Shown here: piece after piece, positions 25,550-32,460 of the stretch
Layout of the letters: every line of letters begins with the position of its first letter
Position numbering within the stretch: the first letter of the stretch is position 1
Assembly: GCA_017449215.1 (NCBI GenBank)
Contig: JAFSJY010000056.1
Coordinates: forward strand, 1-37,730
Direction: 5' to 3'
DNA from: Acholeplasmatales bacterium
Lineage (GTDB): Bacteria > Bacillota_I > Bacilli_A > Acholeplasmatales > Anaeroplasmataceae
DNA: 37,730 nucleotides
Notes under the pieces: generated by a model
Database searches by the model: none
Told to the model about the DNA's origin: nothing
What the model saw: the letters and a program-made list of their open reading frames with translations, nothing else
Program-made: the position numbers and the translations under genes

Positions 25550-27229
25550 CTATCTTAATTTTTTATCTACTAATCTAAATGTTAATGTCTTATTTGCAAG
25601 CTTTACCTTTTTATCTGTATTAAAGAATCTTAAGGCATCACTATTAACTTCAAAATATGTTCTTGTTTTATCAGTCTTAATTTTACCAAAATGCTCACGA
25701 TGAATTTTTAATTCATCATGTAATGTATTTACTAATAAATTGGGCTTTATCTTATCAGCTTCACCTAAATTGACCTCTAATACACTAAAGCCAGATTCCT
25801 TCTTTTCCTTTTTTAGCTTTCCATCCTTACCGCGAGGGCTTTCCTTCTTATTGGCCTTTCCCTTAGAATCACTCTTACTTCTTGATTTAGAGTCACCCTT
25901 AGCTCTAGAGCTAAATGTCATAATTTCAGGGTATTCCTTAGTGTATTTATCAAATGCCATTGCGATTAATCCTCTGATTAATGGAATTGGGTCATTTGAT
26001 TCTTTAGAAAATTTCATAATCATCTTATCAAATTCATTATTATCTTTATTATTTTCAATTGATTCTCTTATTGAAAAATATAATTTCTTTTGATGATTTT
26101 CTCTAATCTTATCAACAGATGGTATTTCATGAGGTGTCATTGTAGAGTGAGTATATTTTTCTAAATCTCTAATTCTTGACGCTCCTCTTGATGTTGCAAG
26201 AGTAATTGAAGTACCACTTCTACCTGCTCTTGCAGTTCTACCAATTCTATGAACATATAATTCATTTTCATTTGGAATATCATAATTGATTACACAATCG
26301 ATATCATCAATATCAATACCTCTAGCAGCTACATCTGTACAAAGTAGAATATCTACTGAGCCAGATCTAAATTGAGACATTACTCTATCTCTTAAGGCTT
26401 GCTTTAAATCACCATGTAAGCCTTCAACTCTATATCCCTCATTTTGTAAAAATACTAATAGCTCATCAACCATAGCCTTAGTATTACAGAATACCATTAT
26501 ATGCTTAAATTCATAAAAATCTAATAATCTAACTATTAAATCACGCTTAGAATCCTTCTTACAATAATATACCTGTTGATCAATAGCATCTACTGTTAAT
26601 TGCTTAGCCTCGATTTGGACCTGTAAAGGATTCTTCATATATTTAGTGGCAACCTTTTTAATAAATGGTGGTAGGGTTGCTGAAAATAAAGCTGTTTGAC
26701 GATTTTCTGGAACCTTATTTAAAATAGTCTCTAAATCATCCTCAAAGCCCATTTTAAGCATTTCATCAGCTTCATCTAATACTAGATAGGTTACATTAGA
26801 AAAATCAATATTACCCTTATTTAATTGGTCTATGATTCTTCCTGGTGTACCAATAATGATATCTGGTTTAGCCTTAAGCTTTTTATTTTGAATCACATAT
26901 GATTCTCCACCATAGATTGCACAAGATGATAGCTTAAAATTAACTAAAAGCTTATCAATCTCATTTTTAACCTGAAGAGATAGTTCTCTAGTTGGACATA
27001 AAATTAAAGCTTTAACAAATCTATTTGTTTTATCTATATTCTCAATAAGAGGAATTGAATAAGCAAACGTCTTACCAGTACCAGTTTGGGCACCACCGAT
27101 TAAATCATTCCCTTCCTTTAATAAAGGAATAGATTCCTTTTGAATTGGTGTAGGTACCAATATATTTTCTTTATTTAATGCATCAATTATCTCTTTAGAT
27201 AAGTTTAATAATTCAAATTCGTTATTCAT
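25550..27229 (-). CDS. DEAD-box RNA helicase with DbpA-type RNA-binding tail
   Basis: 559 aa. Helicase core motifs: Q-motif NILVPTPIQKESI, motif I GGAQTGTGKT, PTRELSLQ, motif II DEAD, motif III SAT, HRIGRTARAGRSG. From about residue 440 there is a low-complexity basic linker (SRSKSDSKGKANKK...). The last ~80 aa (SVLEVNLGEADKIKPNLLV...) have the pattern of the DbpA C-terminal RNA-binding domain, which in DbpA/YxiN binds 23S rRNA. It is therefore likely a ribosome-assembly helicase; it could be named deaD, dbpA or cshA, so no symbol is given. It begins 14 bases after a terminator-like hairpin that ends a structured RNA, with only a weak AAGAGAG ribosome binding site. Confidence 0.88.
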   Translation of the reverse strand: MNNEFELLNLSKEIIDALNKENILVPTPIQKESIPLLKEGNDLIGGAQTGTGKTFAYSIPLIENIDKTNRFVKALILCPTRELSLQVKNEIDKLLVNFKLSSCAIYGGESYVIQNKKLKAKPDIIIGTPGRIIDQLNKGNIDFSNVTYLVLDEADEMLKMGFEDDLETILNKVPENRQTALFSATLPPFIKKVATKYMKNPLQVQIEAKQLTVDAIDQQVYYCKKDSKRDLIVRLLDFYEFKHIMVFCNTKAMVDELLVFLQNEGYRVEGLHGDLKQALRDRVMSQFRSGSVDILLCTDVAARGIDIDDIDCVINYDIPNENELYVHRIGRTARAGRSGTSITLATSRGASRIRDLEKYTHSTMTPHEIPSVDKIRENHQKKLYFSIRESIENNKDNNEFDKMIMKFSKESNDPIPLIRGLIAMAFDKYTKEYPEIMTFSSRAKGDSKSRSKSDSKGKANKKESPRGKDGKLKKEKKESGFSVLEVNLGEADKIKPNLLVNTLHDELKIHREHFGKIKTDKTRTYFEVNSDALRFFNTDKKVKLANKTLTFRLVDKKLR

Positions 27230-27242
27230 AATAATCTCTCTT

Positions 27243-27441
27243 TTTTAAAAAATTAAAGGGTGGACATTTCCACCCTAAGTTTACCATTTAAGTCTAGGAA
27301 GGTACGTGAGAGAACTAAGTCTGACACGATGGCGGCCTCTGTCTAGCAATAATTAGGATTCCCAATTTAATGGGCCTTCAACACATAAATACTCTCAGCT
27401 GCCTTATAAATTATTTTGAGCTCCACGGTCTTCTTCCTAGT
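27243..27441 (-). ncRNA. Structured non-coding RNA, candidate 6S RNA
   Basis: It has its own promoter and terminator, and no ORF. The predicted 5' end (about 27441) falls on CTAGGAAG (27440-27433), which pairs perfectly with CTTCCTAG (27301-27294). Next inward CGTG/CACG and GAG/CTC extend the stem with a bulged T. Then come two unpaired ~17-base strands, and a second stem starting GGCAGC/GCCGCC (one mismatch), ending in a hairpin CCCA/TGGG. Closing stem, central bubble and apical stem are the 6S RNA plan (a promoter-like RNA that binds RNA polymerase). A terminator stem AGGGTGGA/TCCACCCT (27276-27257) and T-rich tail follow. It does not match SRP RNA, RNase P, tmRNA or a riboswitch I know. 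It could instead be a leader of the helicase gene downstream. Confidence 0.5.
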
Positions 27442-27447
27442 AGCCCT

Positions 27448-27476
27448 ATTATAATTCATTTTTAAAATAAAAGCAA
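27448..27476 (-). promoter_or_regulatory. Promoter of the structured RNA
   Basis: TTGCTT (27476-27471), 17-base spacer, TATAAT (27453-27448) on the minus strand; the start point would be about 27441, at the first base of the closing stem. Confidence 0.8.
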
Positions 27477-27480
27477 GTTG

Positions 27481-27795
27481 TTATGCGTAAAAGCCAACAC
27501 CTAGGTATGACATAATTATTGATAAAAGACCTGCAAGTACCAATAAGCCTGCCACAATTAGCATAATTGAATCCCTTGTATCATCAGCATATTTCTTTTG
27601 ACCAAAGAAAGGTAAAATGAAGGCGATGACACCAATACAAGCTAATACAATTGCTAAACCAAAATGATTGAAAAAGTATGGTACATCACTACCTGAAAAT
27701 ACAAAATATAATAAGAAGGCACCTACTGTTACTGAAATAGCTGCCATAACAGCTACAACTGCCATAAATATAATTTTAGTTTTCTTATCTAACAT
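27481..27795 (-). CDS. Small integral membrane protein, unknown function
   Basis: 104 aa. The start is the ATG at 27795 (MLDKKTKIIF), 6 bases after GGAGG; the ATG at 27816 has no such site. Three hydrophobic segments are visible: IIFMAVVAVMAAISVTVGAF, FGLAIVLACIGVIAFILPFF and SIMLIVAGLLVLAGLLSIIM, joined by short charged loops (QKKYADDTRDS). The ncRNA promoter lies 5 bases after its stop. It lies downstream of the rplT terminator. No family recognised. Confidence 0.7.
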   Translation of the reverse strand: MLDKKTKIIFMAVVAVMAAISVTVGAFLLYFVFSGSDVPYFFNHFGLAIVLACIGVIAFILPFFGQKKYADDTRDSIMLIVAGLLVLAGLLSIIMSYLGVGFYA

Positions 27796-27849
27796 GTAAT
27801 TACCTCCAAAAATCAAAGCAATTATACCATATCTTTTTATTTTTATAAA

Positions 27850-27881
27850 GAAAAATAAATGGGTTCAAACTAGAACCCATT
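27850..27881 (-). terminator. Terminator of infC-rpmI-rplT
   Basis: AATGGGTTC (27858-27866) with GAACCCATT (27873-27881) and a 6-base loop, followed on the minus strand by TATTTTTCTTT. It lies 8 bases after the rplT stop. Confidence 0.92.
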
Positions 27882-27889
27882 ATTTTATC

Positions 27890-28507
27890 CTACTTTGATA
27901 AAGCAGCGATTAAATCTGCCTTCTTCATTGTGCTAATTCCACTAATACCAGCAGCCTTAGCCATTTCCTTTAATTCAGCAACAGTCTTAGAATTTAAGTC
28001 CTCAGCAGCAGCTGCCTTAGGAGTCTCAACCTTAGCCTCTACCTTAACAGCCTTTGGAGCTGCCTTCTTAGCTGGAGCAGCCTTAGCTTGTGCAGCCTTT
28101 TCAGCCTTAGAAGCTGTAGTTAATACTACTACATTCTCAGTATTCTTAGCCTTAGGAGCAGCCTTCTTAGCTACTTCACATAATGCAGCAAATCCAGCTG
28201 GATCGTTAACTGCCATATCAGCTAACATCTTTCTGTTGATTACTACATCAGCGTTAGATAAACCATTGATGAATTGGTTGTACTTTAAACCATTTAATTG
28301 AGCAGCAGCATTGATTCTTTGAATCCATAACTTTCTGAACTCTCTCTTGCGTTGCTTTCTATCTCTGAAAGCATATTGTAATGAACGCATTACTTGTTCA
28401 TGTGCTGTCTTATATAATGTATGCTTTGATCCATAGTAGCCCTTAGCTAACTTTAGAACAGCCTTACGTCTTCTTCTTGTTGTATATCCACCTTTAACTC
28501 TTGGCAT
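27890..28507 (-). CDS. rplT: Large ribosomal subunit protein bL20 with a C-terminal Rho_N/SAP-like extension
   Basis: 205 aa against a usual ~118. Residues 1-117 are ordinary L20 ([50 protein letters not shown]-like), which binds 23S rRNA early in 50S assembly. Then a ~50-residue Ala/Lys/Pro linker ([18 protein letters not shown]) leads to a compact end, [18 protein letters not shown] followed by [11 protein letters not shown]. That end fits the helix-turn-helix of Rho N-terminal/SAP modules, which bind nucleic acid. AGGGGG lies before the ATG. There is no frameshift: one continuous frame with a terminator after it. The tail uses the same codon style as the body. Confidence 0.93.
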   Translation of the reverse strand: MPRVKGGYTTRRRRKAVLKLAKGYYGSKHTLYKTAHEQVMRSLQYAFRDRKQRKREFRKLWIQRINAAAQLNGLKYNQFINGLSNADVVINRKMLADMAVNDPAGFAALCEVAKKAAPKAKNTENVVVLTTASKAEKAAQAKAAPAKKAAPKAVKVEAKVETPKAAAAEDLNSKTVAELKEMAKAAGISGISTMKKADLIAALSK

Positions 28508-28527
28508 AATCTATTTCCCCCTATATC

Positions 28528-28728
28528 TTACTTCATATTAGAGATTAATGACTTAATTCTCTTCTCATCTGTTGGATGAACTAAAGCACTCTTAGATAGA
28601 TCTTTGTTCTCCTTATGTGTCTTATTTGTCTTTAAGTGACCTGTATAAGCGTGACCACGCTTAATTTTTCCTGTACCTGTGATTTTGATTCTCTTCTTTA
28701 AACCACTATGTGTCTTCTGCTTTGGCAT
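28528..28728 (-). CDS. rpmI: Large ribosomal subunit protein bL35
   Basis: 66 aa, normal length. MPKQKTHSGLKKRIKITGTG and KRGHAYTGHLKTNKTHKEN are the L35 signature; basic throughout. It sits 17 bases after infC and 20 before rplT, the universal infC-rpmI-rplT order. Confidence 0.97.
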   Translation of the reverse strand: MPKQKTHSGLKKRIKITGTGKIKRGHAYTGHLKTNKTHKENKDLSKSALVHPTDEKRIKSLISNMK

Positions 28729-28745
28729 TTTAATTTACACTCCTT

Positions 28746-29282
28746 CTAATTTTCTTTCTTTTCTACTTTTGGTGCTACAACTGCAAATAATGATCTACCA
28801 TCTAACTTAACTGGTGATTCAACTGTTGTGCAGTCTGCTAATGATTCGATAAACTTGTTAATAACTTCAACACCAATTTCTTGATGTACAATCATACGAC
28901 CCTTAAATCTTAAGGTAATTTTTACCTTATTTCCCTTCTCAAGGATTGTTCTTGCCTTCTTAGCCTTAGTTTCGAAGTCATGCTTCTCAATAACAGGTGA
29001 AAGCTGAATTTCCTGTACAACAATAATCTTTTGGTTCTTCTTCATTTCCTTTAGCTTCTTTTGTTGTTGGAAGCGGAATTTAGAATAATCCATAAGCTTT
29101 GCAACTGGTGGGTTAGCATCTGGTGAAACAAGAACAAGGTCTAAACCTCTATCATCTGCTTCTTGTAATGCTTTTCCTCTTGTTAATACTCCAAGTTTTT
29201 CTCCCTGGTCAGTAATAACTAGCATTTCCTTTACACGAATTTGATCATTAATGATTGCTTCGTCTTTCTTTTGCTTGTTAAT
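28746..29282 (-). CDS. infC: Translation initiation factor IF-3, with an AUU start codon
   Basis: 178 aa. It binds the 30S subunit and checks the start codon. N-terminal domain: INDQIRVKEMLVITDQGEKLG; SPDANPPVAKLMDYSKFRFQ leads into the linker, and the C-terminal domain has KARTILEKGNKVKITLRFKGR. The frame also offers GTG at 29291, but that G is the last base of the AGGAGG site (29296-29291), so it cannot be used. ATT at 29282 stands 8 bases after AGGAGG and gives M-NKQKKDEAIINDQ. AUU starts are known for infC in E. coli and Bacillus and serve autoregulation, since IF-3 rejects weak start codons. Confidence 0.93.
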   Translation of the reverse strand: MNKQKKDEAIINDQIRVKEMLVITDQGEKLGVLTRGKALQEADDRGLDLVLVSPDANPPVAKLMDYSKFRFQQQKKLKEMKKNQKIIVVQEIQLSPVIEKHDFETKAKKARTILEKGNKVKITLRFKGRMIVHQEIGVEVINKFIESLADCTTVESPVKLDGRSLFAVVAPKVEKKEN

Positions 29283-29459
29283 ACTAAACACCTCCTAAGT
29301 AATTATAAATAAAAATGAGGGCATAATCGAATACACCCTCATAATAATCAGAAATAAAATAATTTATAAATCAATCATTTTCTAGTGACCATTTGCCTAC
29401 CAACTTAATATCAATCAGGCGAGAAACAGGTGTTTCTTCTTTCCACATATTTATTAAAC
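29283..29459 (-). promoter_or_regulatory. infC operon leader with attenuator hairpin (L20-leader type)
   Basis: About 175 untranslated bases. An early hairpin GAAACA/TGTTTC lies near 29430, then a GCCT/AGGC pair (about 29418-29394). Late in the leader TGAGGG (29316-29321 on the plus strand) and CCCTCA (29336-29341) form a terminator stem, with five T (complement of 29311-29315) just before the ribosome binding site. In Bacillus the same operon has an L20-controlled leader that ends transcription when L20 is in excess. Assignment is by position and layout; I did not align it to the Rfam model. Confidence 0.65.
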
Positions 29460-29465
29460 AACGAT

Positions 29466-29494
29466 ATTTTACAATTTTAACATTACATTGTCAA
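29466..29494 (-). promoter_or_regulatory. Strong promoter of infC-rpmI-rplT
   Basis: Consensus TTGACA (29494-29489), 17-base spacer, TAAAAT (29471-29466) on the minus strand. It begins 9 bases after the stop of the permease gene, with no terminator between, so the upstream operon may run into it. Confidence 0.9.
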
Positions 29495-29502
29495 CAACTT
29501 TT

Positions 29503-30249
29503 TTATATTATTTTTAAATCCTTTACATTATACACTGAAAAATATAGAAATGACAATAAGATAATCCAAATTATACCAACTAATACTCCATTTGATAGGA
29601 AGGCATTGCTAGAATAATCTATTACAGGAATAAATGTAGATAATATATTTTTTATTTTATTCATAGAATGCATCAAAGATTTAGCTATAACAAAAACAAA
29701 TAATAATGACATAGGAATAAAGATGGTAGGTATTATTGTAGCTACACATATTTCAAGCATAAGTTCAAACAATGTTATTAGCATCAATGAGCCAATTAGA
29801 CTTAAATCACTAATTTCAGTTTTATATAAATCATATTTTAATAGTGGTATTAAATATAATACTAATACCTCAAATAATATTATACCTAATACAACAATTA
29901 TTAAAGCACATACCTTAGATATACAGATTGCATATCTTGGAACATATGATACAAATAATGAATCAAATGAAATTGAATTAATTATTATTGTAATAACTAA
30001 TGTAGTTATAATAATACAATTAAATACCTGAACAACAAATAATGATTGCTCAAAATATGAATTATGAATATCCTTAAAGCCAAGTAAATAATCTGTCTCC
30101 TTAAGGCTAGGATTAGCAATCACAAATAAAATAGTTACCATTAATATTAATGAAATTAATAAAACAATTAATGTGGTCTTTTGAAAAATATAATTTAGGT
30201 ATAAGGATATTAGTGATGAAATCTTATAATTCCTTTTCTTCTCCATCAT
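29503..30249 (-). CDS. Six-span membrane protein, probable ABC-2-type permease
   Basis: 248 aa with six strongly hydrophobic segments (about residues 26-45, 72-92, 108-130, 150-170, 172-192, 222-242) and a basic cytosolic N-terminus (KKRNYK). No periplasmic-binding or FtsX-type large loop. It overlaps the ABC ATPase gene by 26 bases and is almost certainly its membrane partner. AGGAGG lies 6 bases before the ATG at 30249; the ATG at 30246 is equally possible. Substrate unknown; the operon's own secreted or anchored products are the nearest candidates for what it exports or protects against. Confidence 0.75.
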   Translation of the reverse strand: MMEKKRNYKISSLISLYLNYIFQKTTLIVLLISLILMVTILFVIANPSLKETDYLLGFKDIHNSYFEQSLFVVQVFNCIIITTLVITIIINSISFDSLFVSYVPRYAICISKVCALIIVVLGIILFEVLVLYLIPLLKYDLYKTEISDLSLIGSLMLITLFELMLEICVATIIPTIFIPMSLLFVFVIAKSLMHSMNKIKNILSTFIPVIDYSSNAFLSNGVLVGIIWIILLSFLYFSVYNVKDLKII

Positions 30250-30856
30250 CTATTTCCTCCTTCTTTTTTCTTTTTTGCTTAGCATTTATAAATCCATCCT
30301 TTATATCAAATACTGTAGGCTTAAGCTCATTAAATAAATTCTTACCATGTAATGACATAATAATTATTTTACCCTTATCAATATACTCCTTAATAATATC
30401 CTTAACTAAGTGCTTCGCAAATTCATCTAAGCCATCTAATGGCTCATCAAGCACATAACAATCAGCCTCATTATATAAGACCTGTAATAAACCTAGTTTT
30501 TGTTGATTACCCTTAGATAAATCTCCTATTCTTTTATTTGGAATTTGAAATTTAGAAATTAGCTCATCACTTGAATCCTTTATTCCATACATATTTAAAA
30601 TACTATCTACATATGCCTTAGCCTTCATAAGCTTAGGCATATTAAATTTATCAGGAAGATATGATATAGATACATCCTTTTCTATTCTTCCCTCACTCTT
30701 ATAAATAACACCACATAAAACCTTTAATATGGTTGATTTGCCAGAGCCATTAATACCCTGAAATACATATAGCCCTGGATTTGACATATCGATAGTTACA
30801 GAATTAAATACAATATGCTCTCTATATTTTTTAGATACATTTGTTAGCTTAAGCAT
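30224..30856 (-). CDS. ABC transporter ATP-binding protein
   Basis: 210 aa, a short single nucleotide-binding domain. Walker A is GINGSGKST (residues ~35-43). The signature is LSKGNQQKLGLLQVL, with KGNQQ in place of SGGQ as in ABC-2 exporters of the CcmA/antibiotic type. Walker B is CYVLDEPLDGLDE, and the H-loop is MSLHGKN. The C-terminus is a highly charged tail (KQKRKKKEEIDDGEEKEL). It overlaps both neighbours (8 bases upstream, 26 downstream), so the four genes form one tight operon with the permease and two surface proteins. Confidence 0.92.
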   Translation of the reverse strand: MLKLTNVSKKYREHIVFNSVTIDMSNPGLYVFQGINGSGKSTILKVLCGVIYKSEGRIEKDVSISYLPDKFNMPKLMKAKAYVDSILNMYGIKDSSDELISKFQIPNKRIGDLSKGNQQKLGLLQVLYNEADCYVLDEPLDGLDEFAKHLVKDIIKEYIDKGKIIIMSLHGKNLFNELKPTVFDIKDGFINAKQKRKKKEEIDDGEEKEL

Positions 30857-31694
30857 TTATAAATTCCCCCTTTACGAAAGAATTCTTATATTTATCTACA
30901 ATTGGATCTGTAGTCATAAATGACCAATTATCAAAATAATAGCTTACATTATCAAGCTTAATTACAAAATAGCCTGATCTTGTAAAATAATTAGATACAT
31001 ATCCTAGTGGTATAAACATAGTTTTAGATTTTAATCCTGCTAAATAATCCTCTTCTACCTTATTAGGATTATAATTTAGAACATAATCATCAATATCTAT
31101 TTCATTATCTAGCTTAGTATCAAATAATATTCTAGATAGTGTTCCATAGGCCATACCACCTATTCTAAATTGATTTATATAATCATAATCCTTAGAAAGT
31201 GATAAATTTATTCCACATAAATTATTATTTGAAAATGAACCTGATAATTTATCTAAGGCTATTAGTGGTAAATAATTAGGATTAAGTATGGATAATGAGC
31301 CTAAATCTAATACTAGCTTATAGGATCCATTGATAATAACTAGATTAAAGGTTTTACTTATATATTCTGTATCAGTAAGATGTGGTATTTTTGCTTTATA
31401 TTTACATAAATAATATTCACCATATGGAGTAATTTCACATTCTACATCATCTAAATCAAATGATTGAGAATCTAATTTAATTTGATAGCTATTTAATTTA
31501 GGATATGAAATTAATGGCTTATCAGTTTTAGATATTATATTAAAATTCATATATCTATCACTTGATTCAACATATGAATAATTTTCCTTTATAGTATAAA
31601 ATTCAATATCGATTTTCTTATTACTTCCAATTACAATAACTAGGATTGAGCCTAGAAATAATAAGAAATAAATTGGTATTAATATCTTTTTCAT
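30849..31694 (-). CDS. Membrane-anchored extracytoplasmic protein of the ABC operon, unknown
   Basis: 281 aa. KK followed by a ~20-residue hydrophobic segment (LIPIYFLLFLGSILVIVIG) without a lipobox or clear cleavage site, so it is probably a signal anchor with ~255 residues outside. The rest is strand-rich (YKLVLDLGSLSIL, YFVIKLDNVSYYFDNWSF) with many N, S, Y and D. Its ATG overlaps the TGA of the gene before it (ATGA), and it overlaps the ATPase gene by 8 bases. It could be a substrate-handling or immunity partner of the transporter. No domain recognised. Confidence 0.7.
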   Translation of the reverse strand: MKKILIPIYFLLFLGSILVIVIGSNKKIDIEFYTIKENYSYVESSDRYMNFNIISKTDKPLISYPKLNSYQIKLDSQSFDLDDVECEITPYGEYYLCKYKAKIPHLTDTEYISKTFNLVIINGSYKLVLDLGSLSILNPNYLPLIALDKLSGSFSNNNLCGINLSLSKDYDYINQFRIGGMAYGTLSRILFDTKLDNEIDIDDYVLNYNPNKVEEDYLAGLKSKTMFIPLGYVSNYFTRSGYFVIKLDNVSYYFDNWSFMTTDPIVDKYKNSFVKGEFINA

Positions 31695-32329
31695 AATGAC
31701 CTCTTTTCAAGCTCAGCATATTGGCTTTGTAATGTTACAATTTCAAAGCATCCATAGCATACTCTAATCCAGAATCTATATAATTCAACAACTCCATTAG
31801 TAACTGAAAGGCTTCCCTTAGTAACAACCATATATTGTGAATTTGGCTCTACTGTTATAGATAGCTTTCTAGTTTCCTTAGTTGAGGTTGTGGTTGAATT
31901 ATTATATTCAACACCCGCCTTAGCACTTGCCTCTGCCTTAATCTTATTTAGGGTACCTGAGCCAGAGGCTGAAACTGAGCCTGATGAAGAAAATGACACC
32001 TTAGTATTTGTTTCAACACTATAATTTACATCTAATGTAATATCAGTGTTACCAGTATTTTCCATACACTCCTTTACAGATGCTATATAGGATGCTTGAA
32101 CATTTTGGTTTTCAACAACGATATAAACACCAAAGAAATGAGTTTCAGTATTATCTAAAAGCTCATCCCATTCAGCCTGTGTCCAATTTTTTATAAGCTT
32201 ACCTGATGACATTATGATTTCCTGATATGTTAAATAATCAGAGACATCATTTTCCTTTGCGTATGGCTCAATAAAATTATTACAAAAGATAATTATTGTT
32301 AATATCATGCCTATTAATAATTTTTTCAT
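31691..32329 (-). CDS. Small secreted protein with Ser/Thr-rich beta-strand region (remote aerolysin/ETX-like pattern)
   Basis: 212 aa. Cleavable-looking signal peptide (MKKLLIGMILTIIIF...YA, about 25 residues); AGGAGG lies 7 bases before the ATG. Middle part: NYSVETNTKVSFSSSGSVS, ASGSGTLNKIKAEASAKAG, VEYNNSTTTSTKETRKLSIT, then VEPNSQYMVV. Alternating Ser/Thr strands, a Gly/Ala/Ser insertion and a TTTSTKE...ITVEPNSQ strand resemble the insertion-hairpin region of aerolysin/ETX-MTX2-type proteins (T-rich strand before VPP). The domain is shorter than known toxins, so this is a pattern match only. Three Cys follow (KEC, VCYGC). First gene of the four-gene operon with an ABC transporter; toxin, adhesin and structural roles are all open. 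Confidence 0.6.
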   Translation of the reverse strand: MKKLLIGMILTIIIFCNNFIEPYAKENDVSDYLTYQEIIMSSGKLIKNWTQAEWDELLDNTETHFFGVYIVVENQNVQASYIASVKECMENTGNTDITLDVNYSVETNTKVSFSSSGSVSASGSGTLNKIKAEASAKAGVEYNNSTTTSTKETRKLSITVEPNSQYMVVTKGSLSVTNGVVELYRFWIRVCYGCFEIVTLQSQYAELEKRSL

Positions 32330-32353
32330 GCGTAGTCCTCCTATTTATCTTTC

Positions 32354-32383
32354 ATATAAGTAATATGAGGCACCACATGCCAA
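32354..32383 (-). promoter_or_regulatory. Promoter with two overlapping dyads for the four-gene operon
   Basis: TTGGCA (32383-32378), 18-base spacer, TTATAT (32359-32354). GGCA-N5-TGCC (32369-32381) overlaps the -35, and TCATAT-N5-ATATGA (32352-32368) covers the -10. Such placement suits a repressor. A-tracts upstream (32382-32420) may act as an UP element. Confidence 0.6.
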
Positions 32384-32426
32384 AAAATTGAAAAAAATTT
32401 AAAAATTTTTTAATTTTTTTATGTAC

Positions 32427-32455
32427 AAAAAGAAAAAAGGCTATTTTTTAGCCTT
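32427..32455 (-). terminator. Terminator after mrp
   Basis: AAGGCTA (32437-32443) with TAGCCTT (32449-32455), 5-base loop, followed on the minus strand by TTTTCTTTTT. It begins 5 bases after the mrp stop and ends the rimP-to-mrp operon. Confidence 0.9.
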
Positions 32456-32460
32456 AATTC

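Noticed and set aside
27243-27441. SRP RNA, RNase P RNA, tmRNA or TPP riboswitch for the structured RNA
   Set aside because: The GGAAGGAAGCAGC-like SRP loop, the RNase P GAGGAAAGTCC, a tmRNA tRNA-like end and the TPP second half are all missing; CTGAGAG alone is not enough.
27930-28301. 123-aa Ala-rich frame on the plus strand
   Set aside because: Antisense to the L20 tail; the Ala/Leu-rich text comes from the complementary codons of the Ala/Lys linker.
29393-29617. 74-aa frame on the plus strand across the infC promoter
   Set aside because: It crosses the consensus promoter and leader of infC and the end of the permease gene, with no ribosome binding site; not convincing as a gene.
31691-31694. 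Mycoplasma code with TGA as Trp
   Set aside because: TGA ends several genes exactly at tight junctions (ATGA here, and before the glycosyltransferase), and Trp is written TGG in conserved motifs.
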